Below are positions 9,222 to 17,063 of a stretch of DNA of 64,000 nt, piece after piece. Below the pieces are notes generated by a model, which saw only the letters and a list, made by a program, of their open reading frames with translations, was not told the DNA's origin and made no database searches. Origin of the DNA: Candidatus Woesearchaeota archaeon (GTDB lineage: Archaea > Nanobdellota > Nanobdellia > Woesearchaeales > UBA10216); contig JACPMZ010000009.1 of NCBI GenBank assembly GCA_016185705.1, forward strand, positions 1 to 64,000, written 5' to 3'. The translations under genes and the position numbers were made by a program. The stretch's first letter is position 1. The number at the start of each line of letters is the position of its first letter.

Positions 9222-9270
9222 CCCGGCTTATTTTTTCTTCCACTGTAACTGGGGGAGAAAAATAAGCGGG
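9222..9270. repeat. dispersed palindrome, pyrimidine-arm family
   Basis: Left arm CCCGGCTTATTTTTTCTTCC and right arm GGGGGAGAAAAATAAGCGGG pair with few mismatches around a 9-nt loop. The same design (GC clamp, T-run, CTTCC or CCTCCC core) recurs at 14641, 20106, 29450 and 47620 and inside the MITE copies. It sits in a gene gap. Confidence 0.8.
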
Positions 9271-9284
9271 CGGTGCAAACTCGT

Positions 9285-10271
9285 TTATTTTTCTGTTTTC
9301 CTTTTCACAGCCCTTTTCAGCGCTGCTATTATGTCTTTGCTGCGCAGCCCGTATAAGTCCATGAGCTCGTCCGGGTTTCCTGACTGGCCGAACCGGTCCT
9401 TTACGCCTACTCTTTCCACTGGCACAGGATAATGCTCTCCAATTATTTCCATTACTGCGCTTCCCATGCCGCCGTTTATCTGCGCTTCCTCTGCTGTTAC
9501 CACTGCACCTGTCCGTGCTGCTTTGATGATGGTCTTTGCGTCTATTGGCTTGATTGTGTGGTTATTTACAACCATTACATCCATTTCTTTTTTCAGTTTT
9601 TCCGCTGCTATGAGCGCTTCGTAAACCAATGGTCCGCACGCTATGACTGCTGCATCTGTCCCGTGCCTGAATATTTCTGCCCGTCCTATTTTGAATGGCG
9701 TTTTTTCAGTGGTAACGACCGGCACTTTTTCCCTTCCAAACCTCATGTACACCGGTCCAGCTGTTTTTGCTGCGGCTGCCGTCATTTTTTTGGCTTCTAC
9801 TGCATCGCAGGGCGCCATTACTGTCATGTTCGGCATTGCGCGCATGGTTGCCATGTCTTCAAGCGCCTGGTGCGTTGCCCCGTCAGGCCCTACCGAGATG
9901 CCTGCGTGCATTCCGCCTATTTTTACGGGAACGTAATTCAGGGCTATGGTTGTTCTTATCTGCTCCCAGTTCCTTCCGGGCGAGAATGCTGCGTAGCTTG
10001 CTATGAACGGGATTTTGCCGTAGGCAGCCATGCCTGATGCTGCTGTTGCGAGCAGCTGCTCTGCCACTCCTATCTCAATGAACCTGTCCGGGAACTCTTT
10101 TCTGAAATATTCTGTGCGGGTTGACTCTGTGAGGTCAGCGCACAGCGCTACAACGCGCTTGTCTTTTTTGCCTGCTTCAACCATGCCCTTCCCGTATCCG
10201 TCCCGGGATGGCGCCATGTCTGTTTTCCTGCTGAAAAGCTTTGCTGATAGGAAAGCATTTTTATTTATCAC
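9285..10271 (-). CDS. transketolase, C-terminal subunit
   Basis: 328 residues covering the pyrimidine-binding and C-terminal domains of transketolase. The catalytic glutamate lies in FIEIGVAEQ; ADLTESTRT and the Gx-rich C-terminal domain follow the split archaeal arrangement. It overlaps the N-terminal subunit gene by 4 nt (ATGA), so the two are made together and should form one active enzyme that moves two-carbon units between sugar phosphates. With PRPP synthetase elsewhere in the window it can supply pentose phosphates from glycolytic intermediates. Confidence 0.93.
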   Translation of the reverse strand: MINKNAFLSAKLFSRKTDMAPSRDGYGKGMVEAGKKDKRVVALCADLTESTRTEYFRKEFPDRFIEIGVAEQLLATAASGMAAYGKIPFIASYAAFSPGRNWEQIRTTIALNYVPVKIGGMHAGISVGPDGATHQALEDMATMRAMPNMTVMAPCDAVEAKKMTAAAAKTAGPVYMRFGREKVPVVTTEKTPFKIGRAEIFRHGTDAAVIACGPLVYEALIAAEKLKKEMDVMVVNNHTIKPIDAKTIIKAARTGAVVTAEEAQINGGMGSAVMEIIGEHYPVPVERVGVKDRFGQSGNPDELMDLYGLRSKDIIAALKRAVKRKTEK

Positions 10272-11155
10272 TCATGCTCACCCCTTATCTTTCCGCCTAA
10301 AGTGCGAAGCTCATGCAATGCTTCCCTTGCCTGCTCGCCCTTTGGCACCACATCCTCAGGCCCTCCTCCCGGAGGTGCGCCGTGCCACTCAAACCTGTTT
10401 TCCATGAATTCAACGCCTTTTCCCGGTATGGTATGGGCTATTATGACTGTCGGCTTCTCGTACACGGCTTTTGCATGCTGCACTGCGTCTATTATTTCGC
10501 GGAAGTTGTGGCCGTCTATGTGCAGCACGTGCCAGTTGAATGCCTTGTATTTGTCTGCAAGCGGTTCCAGCGGCATGATGTCCTCAGTATGCCCGTCGAT
10601 TTGAATATTATTGCGGTCAACTACTGCTGTGAGGTTTGAGAGCTTGTTCTTCCCCGCAAACAGCACTGCTTCCCAGTGGTTTCCTGCGTCATGCTCGCCA
10701 TCGCTCGTTATGCAGTATACCCTGAATTTTCTGCTGTCCATCCGCGCAGCATAAGCATAGCCTGCTGCCTGCGCCAGGCCGCTGCCTAATGGCCCTGAGG
10801 TGCTTTCCAGGGCAGGCAGCCGCATGCGCTCAGGATGTCCCTGCAGCTTTGAGCCGAGCTTCCGCAGCTTCAGGATTTCTTTTTTCGGAAAGTATCCTGC
10901 GTGTGCCATGGTAACATATCTTACAGGAACAATATGCCCGTTTGAGAGAAATAATCTGTCGCGCTCTTTCCACATTGGCTGCTTTGGGTTGTGGTTCAGA
11001 ATGTTAAAATAAAATGCTGTAAAGATGTCCGCCATGCCGAGCGGTCCGGCAGAATGCCCTGAGCCGGCAGCAACCAGACTCCGGATGATATCCTTTCGGA
11101 TGTTGTTTGCAATCTTCTCAAGCTTGGCGATGTCTGTTACCGGCTTCATCAACAT
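10268..11155 (-). CDS. transketolase, N-terminal subunit
   Basis: 295 residues holding the thiamin-diphosphate-binding half: SAGSGHSAGPLG-type start (AAGSGHSAGPLGMADIF), GHIVPVRY, and the cofactor motif SDGEHDAGNHWEA with NN about 25 residues later (VVDRNNIQIDGH). The usual GDG is SDG here. Translation may begin at MLMKPV or MKPV. First gene of the pair with the C-terminal subunit. Transcription starts in the AT-rich gap shared with the divergent membrane-protein gene at 11243. Confidence 0.93.
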   Translation of the reverse strand: MLMKPVTDIAKLEKIANNIRKDIIRSLVAAGSGHSAGPLGMADIFTAFYFNILNHNPKQPMWKERDRLFLSNGHIVPVRYVTMAHAGYFPKKEILKLRKLGSKLQGHPERMRLPALESTSGPLGSGLAQAAGYAYAARMDSRKFRVYCITSDGEHDAGNHWEAVLFAGKNKLSNLTAVVDRNNIQIDGHTEDIMPLEPLADKYKAFNWHVLHIDGHNFREIIDAVQHAKAVYEKPTVIIAHTIPGKGVEFMENRFEWHGAPPGGGPEDVVPKGEQAREALHELRTLGGKIRGEHE

Positions 11156-11242
11156 GTTTTTTGGTTTGTACGTTTATAAAGGTTTTGAATGTTTTGTTTG
11201 CCTGATGAAAAATAATTTAAACGCCCGGCTTTCCTTAATCCT

Positions 11243-12982
11243 ATGCGGCAATTATTTTACATTTTCCTGATAATATTGTTATCGCTTGCCGCCTACTCAA
11301 ACACTTTCAGCAGCGATTTTGTCTGGGATGACCGCAGGTTTATTGTTGAGAACCTGCAGATTCGTTCCCTGGCGAATGTTCCGCATTTTTTCTTTAATAC
11401 TGTTGACGGGCTGTACAGGCCGCTGCGCACATCCCTGTACGCTGCCAATTATTCTCTGTGGGGGCTGAACCCTTTCGGCTATCATCTTAACAGCCTCCTG
11501 TGGCACTCGTTAAGCGCTGTAATGGTTTATCTGGTTTTGTCGCAGCTTGCTGCGAACAAATTTGTTCCTGCCGCTGCTGCTTCCATTTTCGCTGTGCATC
11601 CAATCCATTACGAGCGCGTAACTTTTATCACAGGCGGCTTTGATTTGCTGGGGATTTTTTTGCTGCTGCTGTCATTTTATCTGTATGTCCTGTTTTCAAG
11701 GGGGCGCAATTATTTCTGTTTTGCAGCTTCTGCGCTTTCATTCGTTTTAGCCCTGTTTGCTTCCGAGGAGGCGCTGGTTTTGCCTCTGCTAATCTTGCTC
11801 TACGAGTTTGTTTATGGTAATAAGCTGAATAAGAAAATGCTGATGCGCCTTGCGCCTTTCATCGTCATTGTTGCAGTCTTTGTTTTGTTCAGGTTTTTCG
11901 TAATCGGCCTTGGAGCGAGGGCTGCTGAGTATCCTGCAGGAAGTTTTATTGCAACTGCCTTGACCATGCCAAAGGTTTTTCTTTACTATTTGTATCTCGT
12001 CTTTGTTCCGCATCCATTGGCCCTTTACCGCCAGGTTGAAACCGTTGCGAATGCTTTTAACCTGATTTTGCTGCTGTCAATTGCTGTTTTTGCAGCAATA
12101 TTGGTTTTTGCAGTTAAGCATCGCAGGCAAAATAAGCTTTTGGCTTTTTCCGCAGGCTGGTTCCTGATTACGCTGCTGCCTTTTTCCAACATTCTTCCTT
12201 TGCAGACTTTGATGGCTGACCGCTACCTTTACCTGCCTTCAATGGCAGCTTCTGCTGTTGCGGCTTTTTTTATCTTCAAAGTCAGGAAACAGATGCTGGC
12301 AGCAGCTCTTGCAGCTGTTGTTGTTTTGCTTTTCATATTTGTTTCCGCTGACAAAAACACTGAATGGAAAGACGATATTGCTTTGTGGGAATCTGCTGCA
12401 AAGAGGAGCAGCGATTCTGCTGTTTTCAGCAATCTGGGATTTGCTTATGAGCAGGGCGGACGGCTTGATGACGCCGAGGCAGCCCTGTCAAAGGCGATTT
12501 CGCTGAATCCTTCAGATGAAAAGGCCCATTATAATCTGGGCATTGTTTACATGCGGCTGCAGGATTATAACAGGGCAGCAGACTCGTTCCTTGCTGCTGT
12601 TGATATAAAGGAGGATTATGCCCGGGCATACGATGCTCTCGGGCTTGTTTACTATTTTGTGGCTGGGCAGAAGCCCGGCAGCAGGGAAATTCTTTGGGAG
12701 AATGCCGAACTCAGTTTTGCAAAAGCGATTGAAGCAGACCCGAACTACTACAAATCCTACAGCGACTTTGGCATTCTGCGCGCTCAGCAGGGCAGCTTTC
12801 AGGAGGCAGAGCAGCTTTTTAAAAAGTCATTGCAGCTGAATCCGTGGAATCACGAGGCATTCTTTAACCTGGGCATATTGTATGGTGCAGCTGGCTACAC
12901 TGATTTGGCTGAGCAAAATTTTTTAATGGCTGCCGGACTCCAGCCGGATAACGCGCTCTACCGCAGCAAAATCAGGCAATAA
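11243..12982 (+). CDS. TMTC-like membrane protein with TPR repeats
   Basis: 579 residues: about 380 residues of hydrophobic, multi-pass sequence, then at least four TPR units (for example SNLGFAYEQGGRLDDAEAAL, AHYNLGIVYMRLQDYNRA). The membrane part carries an acidic loop motif SSDFVWDDRRF after the first helix, GLYRPLRT and MADRYLYLPS, the pattern seen in the TMTC family, known in animals as O-mannosyltransferases of the GT-C fold. A role in moving lipid-linked sugars to secreted proteins is inferred. A TATA-like box near 11214 lies about 27 nt before the ATG. The next gene starts 1 nt after the stop. Confidence 0.85.
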   Translation: MRQLFYIFLIILLSLAAYSNTFSSDFVWDDRRFIVENLQIRSLANVPHFFFNTVDGLYRPLRTSLYAANYSLWGLNPFGYHLNSLLWHSLSAVMVYLVLSQLAANKFVPAAAASIFAVHPIHYERVTFITGGFDLLGIFLLLLSFYLYVLFSRGRNYFCFAASALSFVLALFASEEALVLPLLILLYEFVYGNKLNKKMLMRLAPFIVIVAVFVLFRFFVIGLGARAAEYPAGSFIATALTMPKVFLYYLYLVFVPHPLALYRQVETVANAFNLILLLSIAVFAAILVFAVKHRRQNKLLAFSAGWFLITLLPFSNILPLQTLMADRYLYLPSMAASAVAAFFIFKVRKQMLAAALAAVVVLLFIFVSADKNTEWKDDIALWESAAKRSSDSAVFSNLGFAYEQGGRLDDAEAALSKAISLNPSDEKAHYNLGIVYMRLQDYNRAADSFLAAVDIKEDYARAYDALGLVYYFVAGQKPGSREILWENAELSFAKAIEADPNYYKSYSDFGILRAQQGSFQEAEQLFKKSLQLNPWNHEAFFNLGILYGAAGYTDLAEQNFLMAAGLQPDNALYRSKIRQ

Positions 12983-12983
12983 G

Positions 12984-14525
12984 ATGTTGAAGCACGCTAA
13001 AATTTTTTTGGCTCGGGCAGCAGCAAAGAATGATTACTGGCTGACCCGCTTTGTGATGCTGAGGGCGTTGGGCTTTGTTTATTTCTTTGCTTTCCTGTCA
13101 TTGGCTGCGCAGGTTATTCCCCTGATTGGCCACAATGGTTTGCTGCCTGCTGATAATTTTTTGGCGGCTGTTGAGAACAATTTTGGTTCTGCGGCATCGG
13201 CTTTTCAGCAGCTGCCTACAATTTTCTTCTTTCACAGTTCCGACCCCTTCATGCAATTTATGGCTTGGGCTGGAGTAGCAGTTTCCTTAGCTGTTGTGAT
13301 TGGCTTTGCGAATGTTCCGATTATGTCTTTCCTGTGGTTTTTGTATATGTCGTTTGTTCACATCGGTCAGCTTTGGTATGGTTACGGCTGGGAAATCCAG
13401 CTGCTTGAGACAGGATTCCTGGCAATTTTTTTGTGTCCCCTCCTTGACCCCAGGCCCTTCCCCAGAACTCCGGTCCCTGTGCCTGTAATCTGGCTGTTCC
13501 GCTGGCTTGCTTTCAGGTTCCATTTGGGCTCAGGGCTGATAAAGCTCAGGGGGGATGTCTGCTGGCGCGAACTTACCTGCCTTTTCAACCATTTCGAAAC
13601 CCAGCCGATTCCGAATCCCCTGAGCCCGTGGTTTCACTTCATGCCCAAATTTTTTCTTAAGCTCGGCGTGCAGTTCACGCACATTGCTATGCTCATTGCC
13701 CCTTTTTTTGCGTTTGGCCCAAGGTTTTTAAGAATTGCTTCCGCCATTATATTGCTGTCCTTCCAGTTCATACTTATACTTGGAGGCAATTACTCTTTTC
13801 TCAACTGGATAACAATAGTTCCGGTTATTGCCTTGTTTGACGACAAATTTTTGCGCAGGTTCCTGCCGGGGTTTATTACCCGAAGGGCTGATGAGGCTGC
13901 CAGATCTGCTAAGCCGCTGAAATACCGCCATTTTATAAGCGTGGCTCTTGTTATTGCCGTTATTTGGCTGAGCATTCCTGTAGTGCAAAATCTGTTTTCC
14001 TCCAGCCAGGTCATGAACACTTCCTTCAATCAGCTGAGCATCGTTAATACATACGGCGCTTTCGGCTCTGTCGGGCGTGAGCGTTATGAGCTTGTTGTTG
14101 AAGGCACAAATGACGCTGTTCTCACAGAAAATACTGTGTGGAAGCATTACGAATTCAGGGCAAAGCCCACATCTGTTAACCGGGCTCTTCCTGTCATTGC
14201 GCCCTATCAGCCCAGGATTGACTGGCAGATTTGGTTTGCAGCGATGCAGCGTCCCGAGCATAATCCGTGGCTTGTGCACTTGGTGTGGAAGTTCCTTCAT
14301 AATGACGAAGGTGCTTTAAGTCTTATATCCTACAATCCGTTTCCTGACGCTCCGCCCAGGTTTATTCGCATTGACATTTATCGCTATGAGTTTGCTGAGC
14401 CGTGGAAAGAAGATGCTGTGTGGAAACGGCAGCGCCTGGGAACCTGGCTGCCTGCTTTATCCATGGAAACTCCGGGGCTTGGAGACTTTATTCGCAGCAA
14501 TAACTGGAATTCTTACGAATCGTAG
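12984..14525 (+). CDS. lipase-maturation-factor (LMF) family membrane protein
   Basis: 513 residues, multi-pass membrane protein with LMF family features: WLTRFVMLRALGFVYFFAFL at the start, LIGHNGLLPA, RWLAFRFHLGSGLIKLRGD, CFNHFETQPIPNPLSPWFHF-like segment, and LSLISYNPFPDAPPRFIRID near the end. Vertebrate LMF1 helps fold secreted lipases; archaeal roles are unknown. It is 1 nt downstream of the TMTC-like gene, so both act at the same membrane step. The last base of its stop codon comes from a transposable element inserted at 14525. Before insertion the frame would have continued about 44 codons to a TAG near 14930. Confidence 0.85.
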   Translation: MLKHAKIFLARAAAKNDYWLTRFVMLRALGFVYFFAFLSLAAQVIPLIGHNGLLPADNFLAAVENNFGSAASAFQQLPTIFFFHSSDPFMQFMAWAGVAVSLAVVIGFANVPIMSFLWFLYMSFVHIGQLWYGYGWEIQLLETGFLAIFLCPLLDPRPFPRTPVPVPVIWLFRWLAFRFHLGSGLIKLRGDVCWRELTCLFNHFETQPIPNPLSPWFHFMPKFFLKLGVQFTHIAMLIAPFFAFGPRFLRIASAIILLSFQFILILGGNYSFLNWITIVPVIALFDDKFLRRFLPGFITRRADEAARSAKPLKYRHFISVALVIAVIWLSIPVVQNLFSSSQVMNTSFNQLSIVNTYGAFGSVGRERYELVVEGTNDAVLTENTVWKHYEFRAKPTSVNRALPVIAPYQPRIDWQIWFAAMQRPEHNPWLVHLVWKFLHNDEGALSLISYNPFPDAPPRFIRIDIYRYEFAEPWKEDAVWKRQRLGTWLPALSMETPGLGDFIRSNNWNSYES

Positions 14526-14802
14526 GTAATTTCAAGTTATAGCAAATCACTTTAATAATCGGAACTTTGTTCCTAACAAATAAGTGATTTGCTTATTAGG
14601 AAATTGCGCTGATTTTTTTCCCTGTTCTGTTCTTTCCTCCGCGCTTCATTTTAGCCTCCCTTAATTTTCGAAGGGAGGTGGAAATGAAGCGCGATGGCAG
14701 CTGAAGCATGCGGTTTTGCGGGGATAGCTTGGAAGGAGAAAAAAATCAGCCAAGCAGGCATCGGCAAGCTCAGGATTGCAGGACACACAACTTGACATTA
14801 CC
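14525..14802 (-). mobile_element. MITE-like element, long copy, with 8-bp target duplication
   Basis: Ends are GGTAATTTCAAGTT and AACTTGACATTACC, inverted repeats of each other with one mismatch. The flanks 14517-14524 and 14803-14810 are both GAATCGTA, an 8-bp target site duplication. Its right 60 bp are the reverse complement of the left 60 bp of the copies at 29033 and 42011. The extra length is due to internal palindromes (a GCAAATCACTT hairpin at 14543-14594 and the one at 14641-14692). No transposase inside. Confidence 0.9.
14641..14692. repeat. palindrome inside the long MITE copy
   Basis: Arms GCGCTTCATTTTAGCCTCCC and its near-perfect partner ending GAAATGAAGCGC, with an 8-nt AATTTTCG loop. 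Same family as 20106-20157, whose loop is AATTTGCG. Confidence 0.85.
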
Positions 14803-14955
14803 GAATCGTATAGCCACTGGACGCCGGAAACTTTGCGCAATGGGCTTTCAAGCCCTGAAACCCCTGAAAATGCGGCTTTCAGACGTTTTGGGCAGCCCCA
14901 CTGGACATGCCACGATAGGGTATTTAAATAGCCGATGTTTAAAGAAAAAAAAAGT

Positions 14956-15072
14956 GCCGCGGTTGGTAAAACGGCATTACCGCCAAGATTCACACCCTTG
15001 GTATCCGTAAGGATGTCGGGGTTCAAAAATCTTTCGGTTTTTTCCGTTGGACTGAAAGTCCCCGCCGCGGCG
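14956..15072 (+). ncRNA. tRNA-like RNA 1 with long variable arm and enlarged T-loop
   Basis: Outer stem GCCGCGG/CCGCGGC (14956-14962 with 15065-15071) and an unpaired G, D-stem-like GGTA/TACC, a stem CCAAG/CTTGG enclosing TTCACAC, a variable hairpin ATCC-GTAA-GGAT and a T-stem CGGGG/CCCCG starting TTCAAAA. The T-loop holds about 38 nt instead of 7. A TATA-like box, GTATTTAAATAG at 14919-14930, sits where an archaeal promoter for a transcript starting here should be. If a tRNA, it is class II with a 31-nt T-loop intron and a CAC anticodon; a tRNA-derived or novel RNA is equally possible. Confidence 0.5.
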
Positions 15073-15106
15073 CGTTGCTCAAGAGGTGAAAAAATGAAAA
15101 GAAAAA

Positions 15107-15155
15107 GCGCCACCAAGCTTGGCGCAGAAGGTTGATACCCTGATGCTTGTAATGC
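15107..15155 (+). ncRNA. partial tRNA-like copy between RNA 1 and RNA 2
   Basis: Contains a perfect GCGCCA/TGGCGC hairpin, then GGTTGATACCCT and an ATGC-TTGTA-TGCAT hairpin, matching the middle of RNA 2 (15178-15281). It lacks a T-arm and closing stem, so it looks like a truncated tandem copy. A GAGGTG site and ATG at 15094 could also encode a 13-residue peptide (MKRKSATKLGAEG) ending here. Confidence 0.35.
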
Positions 15156-15177
15156 ATAACTGATATTTAAATTTTAT

Positions 15178-15281
15178 GCCGGCGACACCGAGTTTGGTTC
15201 GGCGGGAGGTTGATACCCTTCTGGCTGTAAGGCCTCGCGGGTTCGAAACCTTTATTGCGGGCGCAAATCCCGCCGCCGGCG
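15178..15281 (+). ncRNA. tRNA-like RNA 2 with long variable arm and enlarged T-loop
   Basis: Perfect 7-bp closing stem GCCGGCG/CGCCGGC plus a G, D-stem CCGA/TCGG with GG in the loop, stem GGAGG/CCTTC around TTGATAC, variable hairpin GGC-TGTAA-GCC, and a perfect T-stem GCGGG/CCCGC whose loop starts TTCGAAA. The T-loop is 27 nt and contains the hairpin TTGCG-GG-CGCAA, so a 20-nt intron near position 59/60 is one reading. The anticodon position reads GAT, which does not fit a class II tRNA. Shape is tRNA; identity is unresolved. Confidence 0.55.
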
Positions 15282-15324
15282 AATTCCCAATCCCTTGACT
15301 TTGGCGCCGCAATGCGGCGCCTTT

Positions 15325-15576
15325 ATGGTTAAAATGGAACGGTTCACTTTGGTCAACAACAGCATACTTGATTTTACTAAATACAGCTCTGATTTTTTGC
15401 TGCTGCAGAACATTGTCTACGCTGATTTAAAGGTATACTTTTTAAAGCTGGGATTCAAGGCCATTGATGACACTCGCATAAGCAGCTTCAGAAGGACGAT
15501 TAAATTTTACAACATGAGTCTGGACATGGAGCTTGCGATAAAAATAAATAAGCGGGGAAAAACAGTCTTTGTTTAG
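15325..15576 (+). CDS. small protein of unknown function
   Basis: 83 residues from ATG 15325 (MVKMERFTLVNNSILDF), lysine- and phenylalanine-rich, with no recognised motif. It ends 1 nt before the hydrolase start, which argues for cotranslation and for the frame being real. An upstream in-frame start would run into the tRNA-like region and is not preferred. Confidence 0.5.
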   Translation: MVKMERFTLVNNSILDFTKYSSDFLLLQNIVYADLKVYFLKLGFKAIDDTRISSFRRTIKFYNMSLDMELAIKINKRGKTVFV

Positions 15577-15577
15577 C

Positions 15578-16285
15578 ATGGAAAAGGATGTTGCTATCAC
15601 TAACAGCAGCGGCCGCAAGCTGCATGGCGTAATTGCTGTTCCGGATTCAACCCATATGCCCTTGGTTATTATTTGCCATGGCTATGCGAGCAGCACAAAG
15701 AGCAACACGAGGGTTGAGTTAGCCAGGAGATTGTCGCAATTAAACATTTCTTCCCTCGGCTTTGATTTTACAGGATGCGGTGAAAGTGAAGGCGAGCTGC
15801 ATGAGCTGACAATCACGCAGGGCCTGGCTGATTTGACTGCTGCGTTTAATTCTGTTAAAACGATTGACCGCGTTGACAAAAATAAAATTGCTTTGCTCGG
15901 CTCAAGTTTCAGCGGAAGCGTTGCTGTTTTGTTTGCCGCAGAAAATAATATCAAAGCTTTGGGATTGAAATCTCCTGTTTCTGACTACAGCCAGCTCAGC
16001 GGTGTTCCGCTGGCAGCAAAGCGCAGGCAGCAGAATTTTTTTGACGACGCTGCAAAATATGATGTTTGCAAAGCCGCAGAAAAAATTAAAGTGCCTGCGA
16101 TAATCGTCCACGGCTCTGAGGATGCTGATGTTCCTGTAATGCAGAGCAAAAAATTGTTTTCTCGCCTGAAATGCGAAAAGAATTTTGAAATGATTGAAGG
16201 GGCTGACCATCGCTACTCAAACAGCAGGCATTTTTCTCAGATGATAGAATTATTTGCCGGGTGGTTTGATTATTATTTGTCCTGA
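15578..16285 (+). CDS. alpha/beta hydrolase
   Basis: 235 residues with the oxyanion HG in VIICHGYASST, the nucleophile elbow LLGSSFSGSVA (GxSxG), an acid in HGSEDADVP and the catalytic histidine in GADHRYSN. The layout matches feruloyl-esterase/dienelactone-hydrolase-like cytosolic esterases. No signal peptide. The ATG at 15578 follows the stop of the small upstream gene, so the pair is likely one operon. The substrate cannot be assigned. Confidence 0.9.
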   Translation: MEKDVAITNSSGRKLHGVIAVPDSTHMPLVIICHGYASSTKSNTRVELARRLSQLNISSLGFDFTGCGESEGELHELTITQGLADLTAAFNSVKTIDRVDKNKIALLGSSFSGSVAVLFAAENNIKALGLKSPVSDYSQLSGVPLAAKRRQQNFFDDAAKYDVCKAAEKIKVPAIIVHGSEDADVPVMQSKKLFSRLKCEKNFEMIEGADHRYSNSRHFSQMIELFAGWFDYYLS

Positions 16286-16298
16286 TTGTCAGGGGTTC

Positions 16299-16475
16299 TT
16301 ACCTGTTCTTGATAAAGAAATAAATTGCCAGTGCAATACCTATTCCTATCAGCCCAACCCAGAATATTTTGTTGATTGCAGCGCCGATGCTGGTTCCTGA
16401 GCCTACAGCCACTCCTGTGCCGAAGGCAAACGCCAATGACCACCAGAATATTATTCCTTTCCAGCCTGTTAGCAT
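16299..16475 (-). CDS. small two-helix membrane protein
   Basis: 58 residues from MLTGWKGIIFWWSLAFAFGT, with two hydrophobic segments separated by a short glycine/serine loop and a KNR end. The frame stays open upstream to 16625, but that part is the reverse of a palindrome array. A TATA-like box (AGAATAAATACC at about 16497-16507 on this strand) fits a leaderless start at 16475. Family not recognised. Confidence 0.5.
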   Translation of the reverse strand: MLTGWKGIIFWWSLAFAFGTGVAVGSGTSIGAAINKIFWVGLIGIGIALAIYFFIKNR

Positions 16476-16570
16476 TCTCGGCGATGAAACAGGGAGGTAT
16501 TTATTCTTTTCTAAATTGGCAGTATCTACGGAAGTAGCTGGTCTTGGTTTTCTCGCAGAAGATAAAATTC

Positions 16571-16680
16571 CGGAATCATCAGAAATCTGCGGGATTCCGA
16601 GAAATGCTTCGCATTTCTGGAACAAGAAATTCCTTCGGAATTTCTACGTTTCTGAGTGCCAGAAACCTGTGTTTCTGAGC
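16571..16680. repeat. palindrome array A
   Basis: Consecutive perfect or near-perfect hairpins: CGGAATC...GATTCCG (16571-16599), AGAAATGC-TTC-GCATTTCT (16600-16618), AGAAATTCC-TTC-GGAATTTCT (16625-16645) and CAGAAAC-CTGT-GTTTCTG (16660-16677), then GAGCAC. The same unit type, with constant CAGAA/TTCTG ends and a variable core, makes up arrays B and C. Confidence 0.85.
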
Positions 16681-16769
16681 ACCTACGAACGAAGTGAGTA
16701 TGTTTGACTGGTGGTTCTTTAGGTCCAAGTTGCTGAGCTGAGATACTGTAAAAATAGAAAGATTTAAAT

Positions 16770-16786
16770 ATTACATTGTATTACAT
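16770..16786. promoter_or_regulatory. direct repeat in RHH promoter
   Basis: ATTACAT-TGT-ATTACAT lies between the TATA-like box (TTTAAATATT, 16763-16772) and the leaderless ATG at 16797. Ribbon-helix-helix repressors commonly bind such tandem sites in their own promoters, so this is a probable autoregulatory operator. Confidence 0.5.
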
Positions 16787-16796
16787 AAATAATACC

Positions 16797-17063
16797 ATGG
16801 AAACTGTAACTTTCAAGCTTCAGGAAGACGTTGTAAAGAAGATAGATGCAGTCTTAAAACCTTTGCATTTCAGCAATAGGACAGAGTTTATTAGGGAATC
16901 TCTTAGAGAAAAGCTGAACTCAATAGAAAAAGATGTTGTTCTCCAGCATCTAGTGGCTTTTAAAGGTTCTACAAAAAAGAGAGTAAGCGATAAGGACCTG
17001 CATGAGATTAGGAATAAAGTTGCCCGCGAGTACACCAAAAAATTCGGTATCAAGCTAAATTAA
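16797..17063 (+). CDS. ribbon-helix-helix (CopG-like) antitoxin
   Basis: 88 residues. METVTFKLQEDVVKKIDAVL is the beta strand and first helix, and SNRTEFIRESLREKL is the second helix of the RHH fold. A TATA-like box 27 nt upstream supports this ATG; an earlier in-frame ATG at 16776 would precede the expected transcript start. The last 9 nt overlap the convergent PIN gene. Its C-terminal half (KKRVSDKDLHEIRNKVAREY) resembles toxin-wrapping tails of antitoxins. Confidence 0.85.
   Translation: METVTFKLQEDVVKKIDAVLKPLHFSNRTEFIRESLREKLNSIEKDVVLQHLVAFKGSTKKRVSDKDLHEIRNKVAREYTKKFGIKLN

Noticed and set aside
13728..14300. Leftward 190-codon frame inside the LMF gene
   Set aside because: Antisense shadow of a well-supported membrane protein gene; no ribosome site or recognised motif.
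15079..15312. Leftward 77-codon frame over the tRNA-like region
   Set aside because: Its internal repetition (RVST, KLG) just reflects the tandem RNA units on the other strand.
16299..16625. Long form of the small membrane protein
   Set aside because: The extra N-terminal 50 codons lie in palindrome array A, and a TATA-like box supports the shorter start at 16475.
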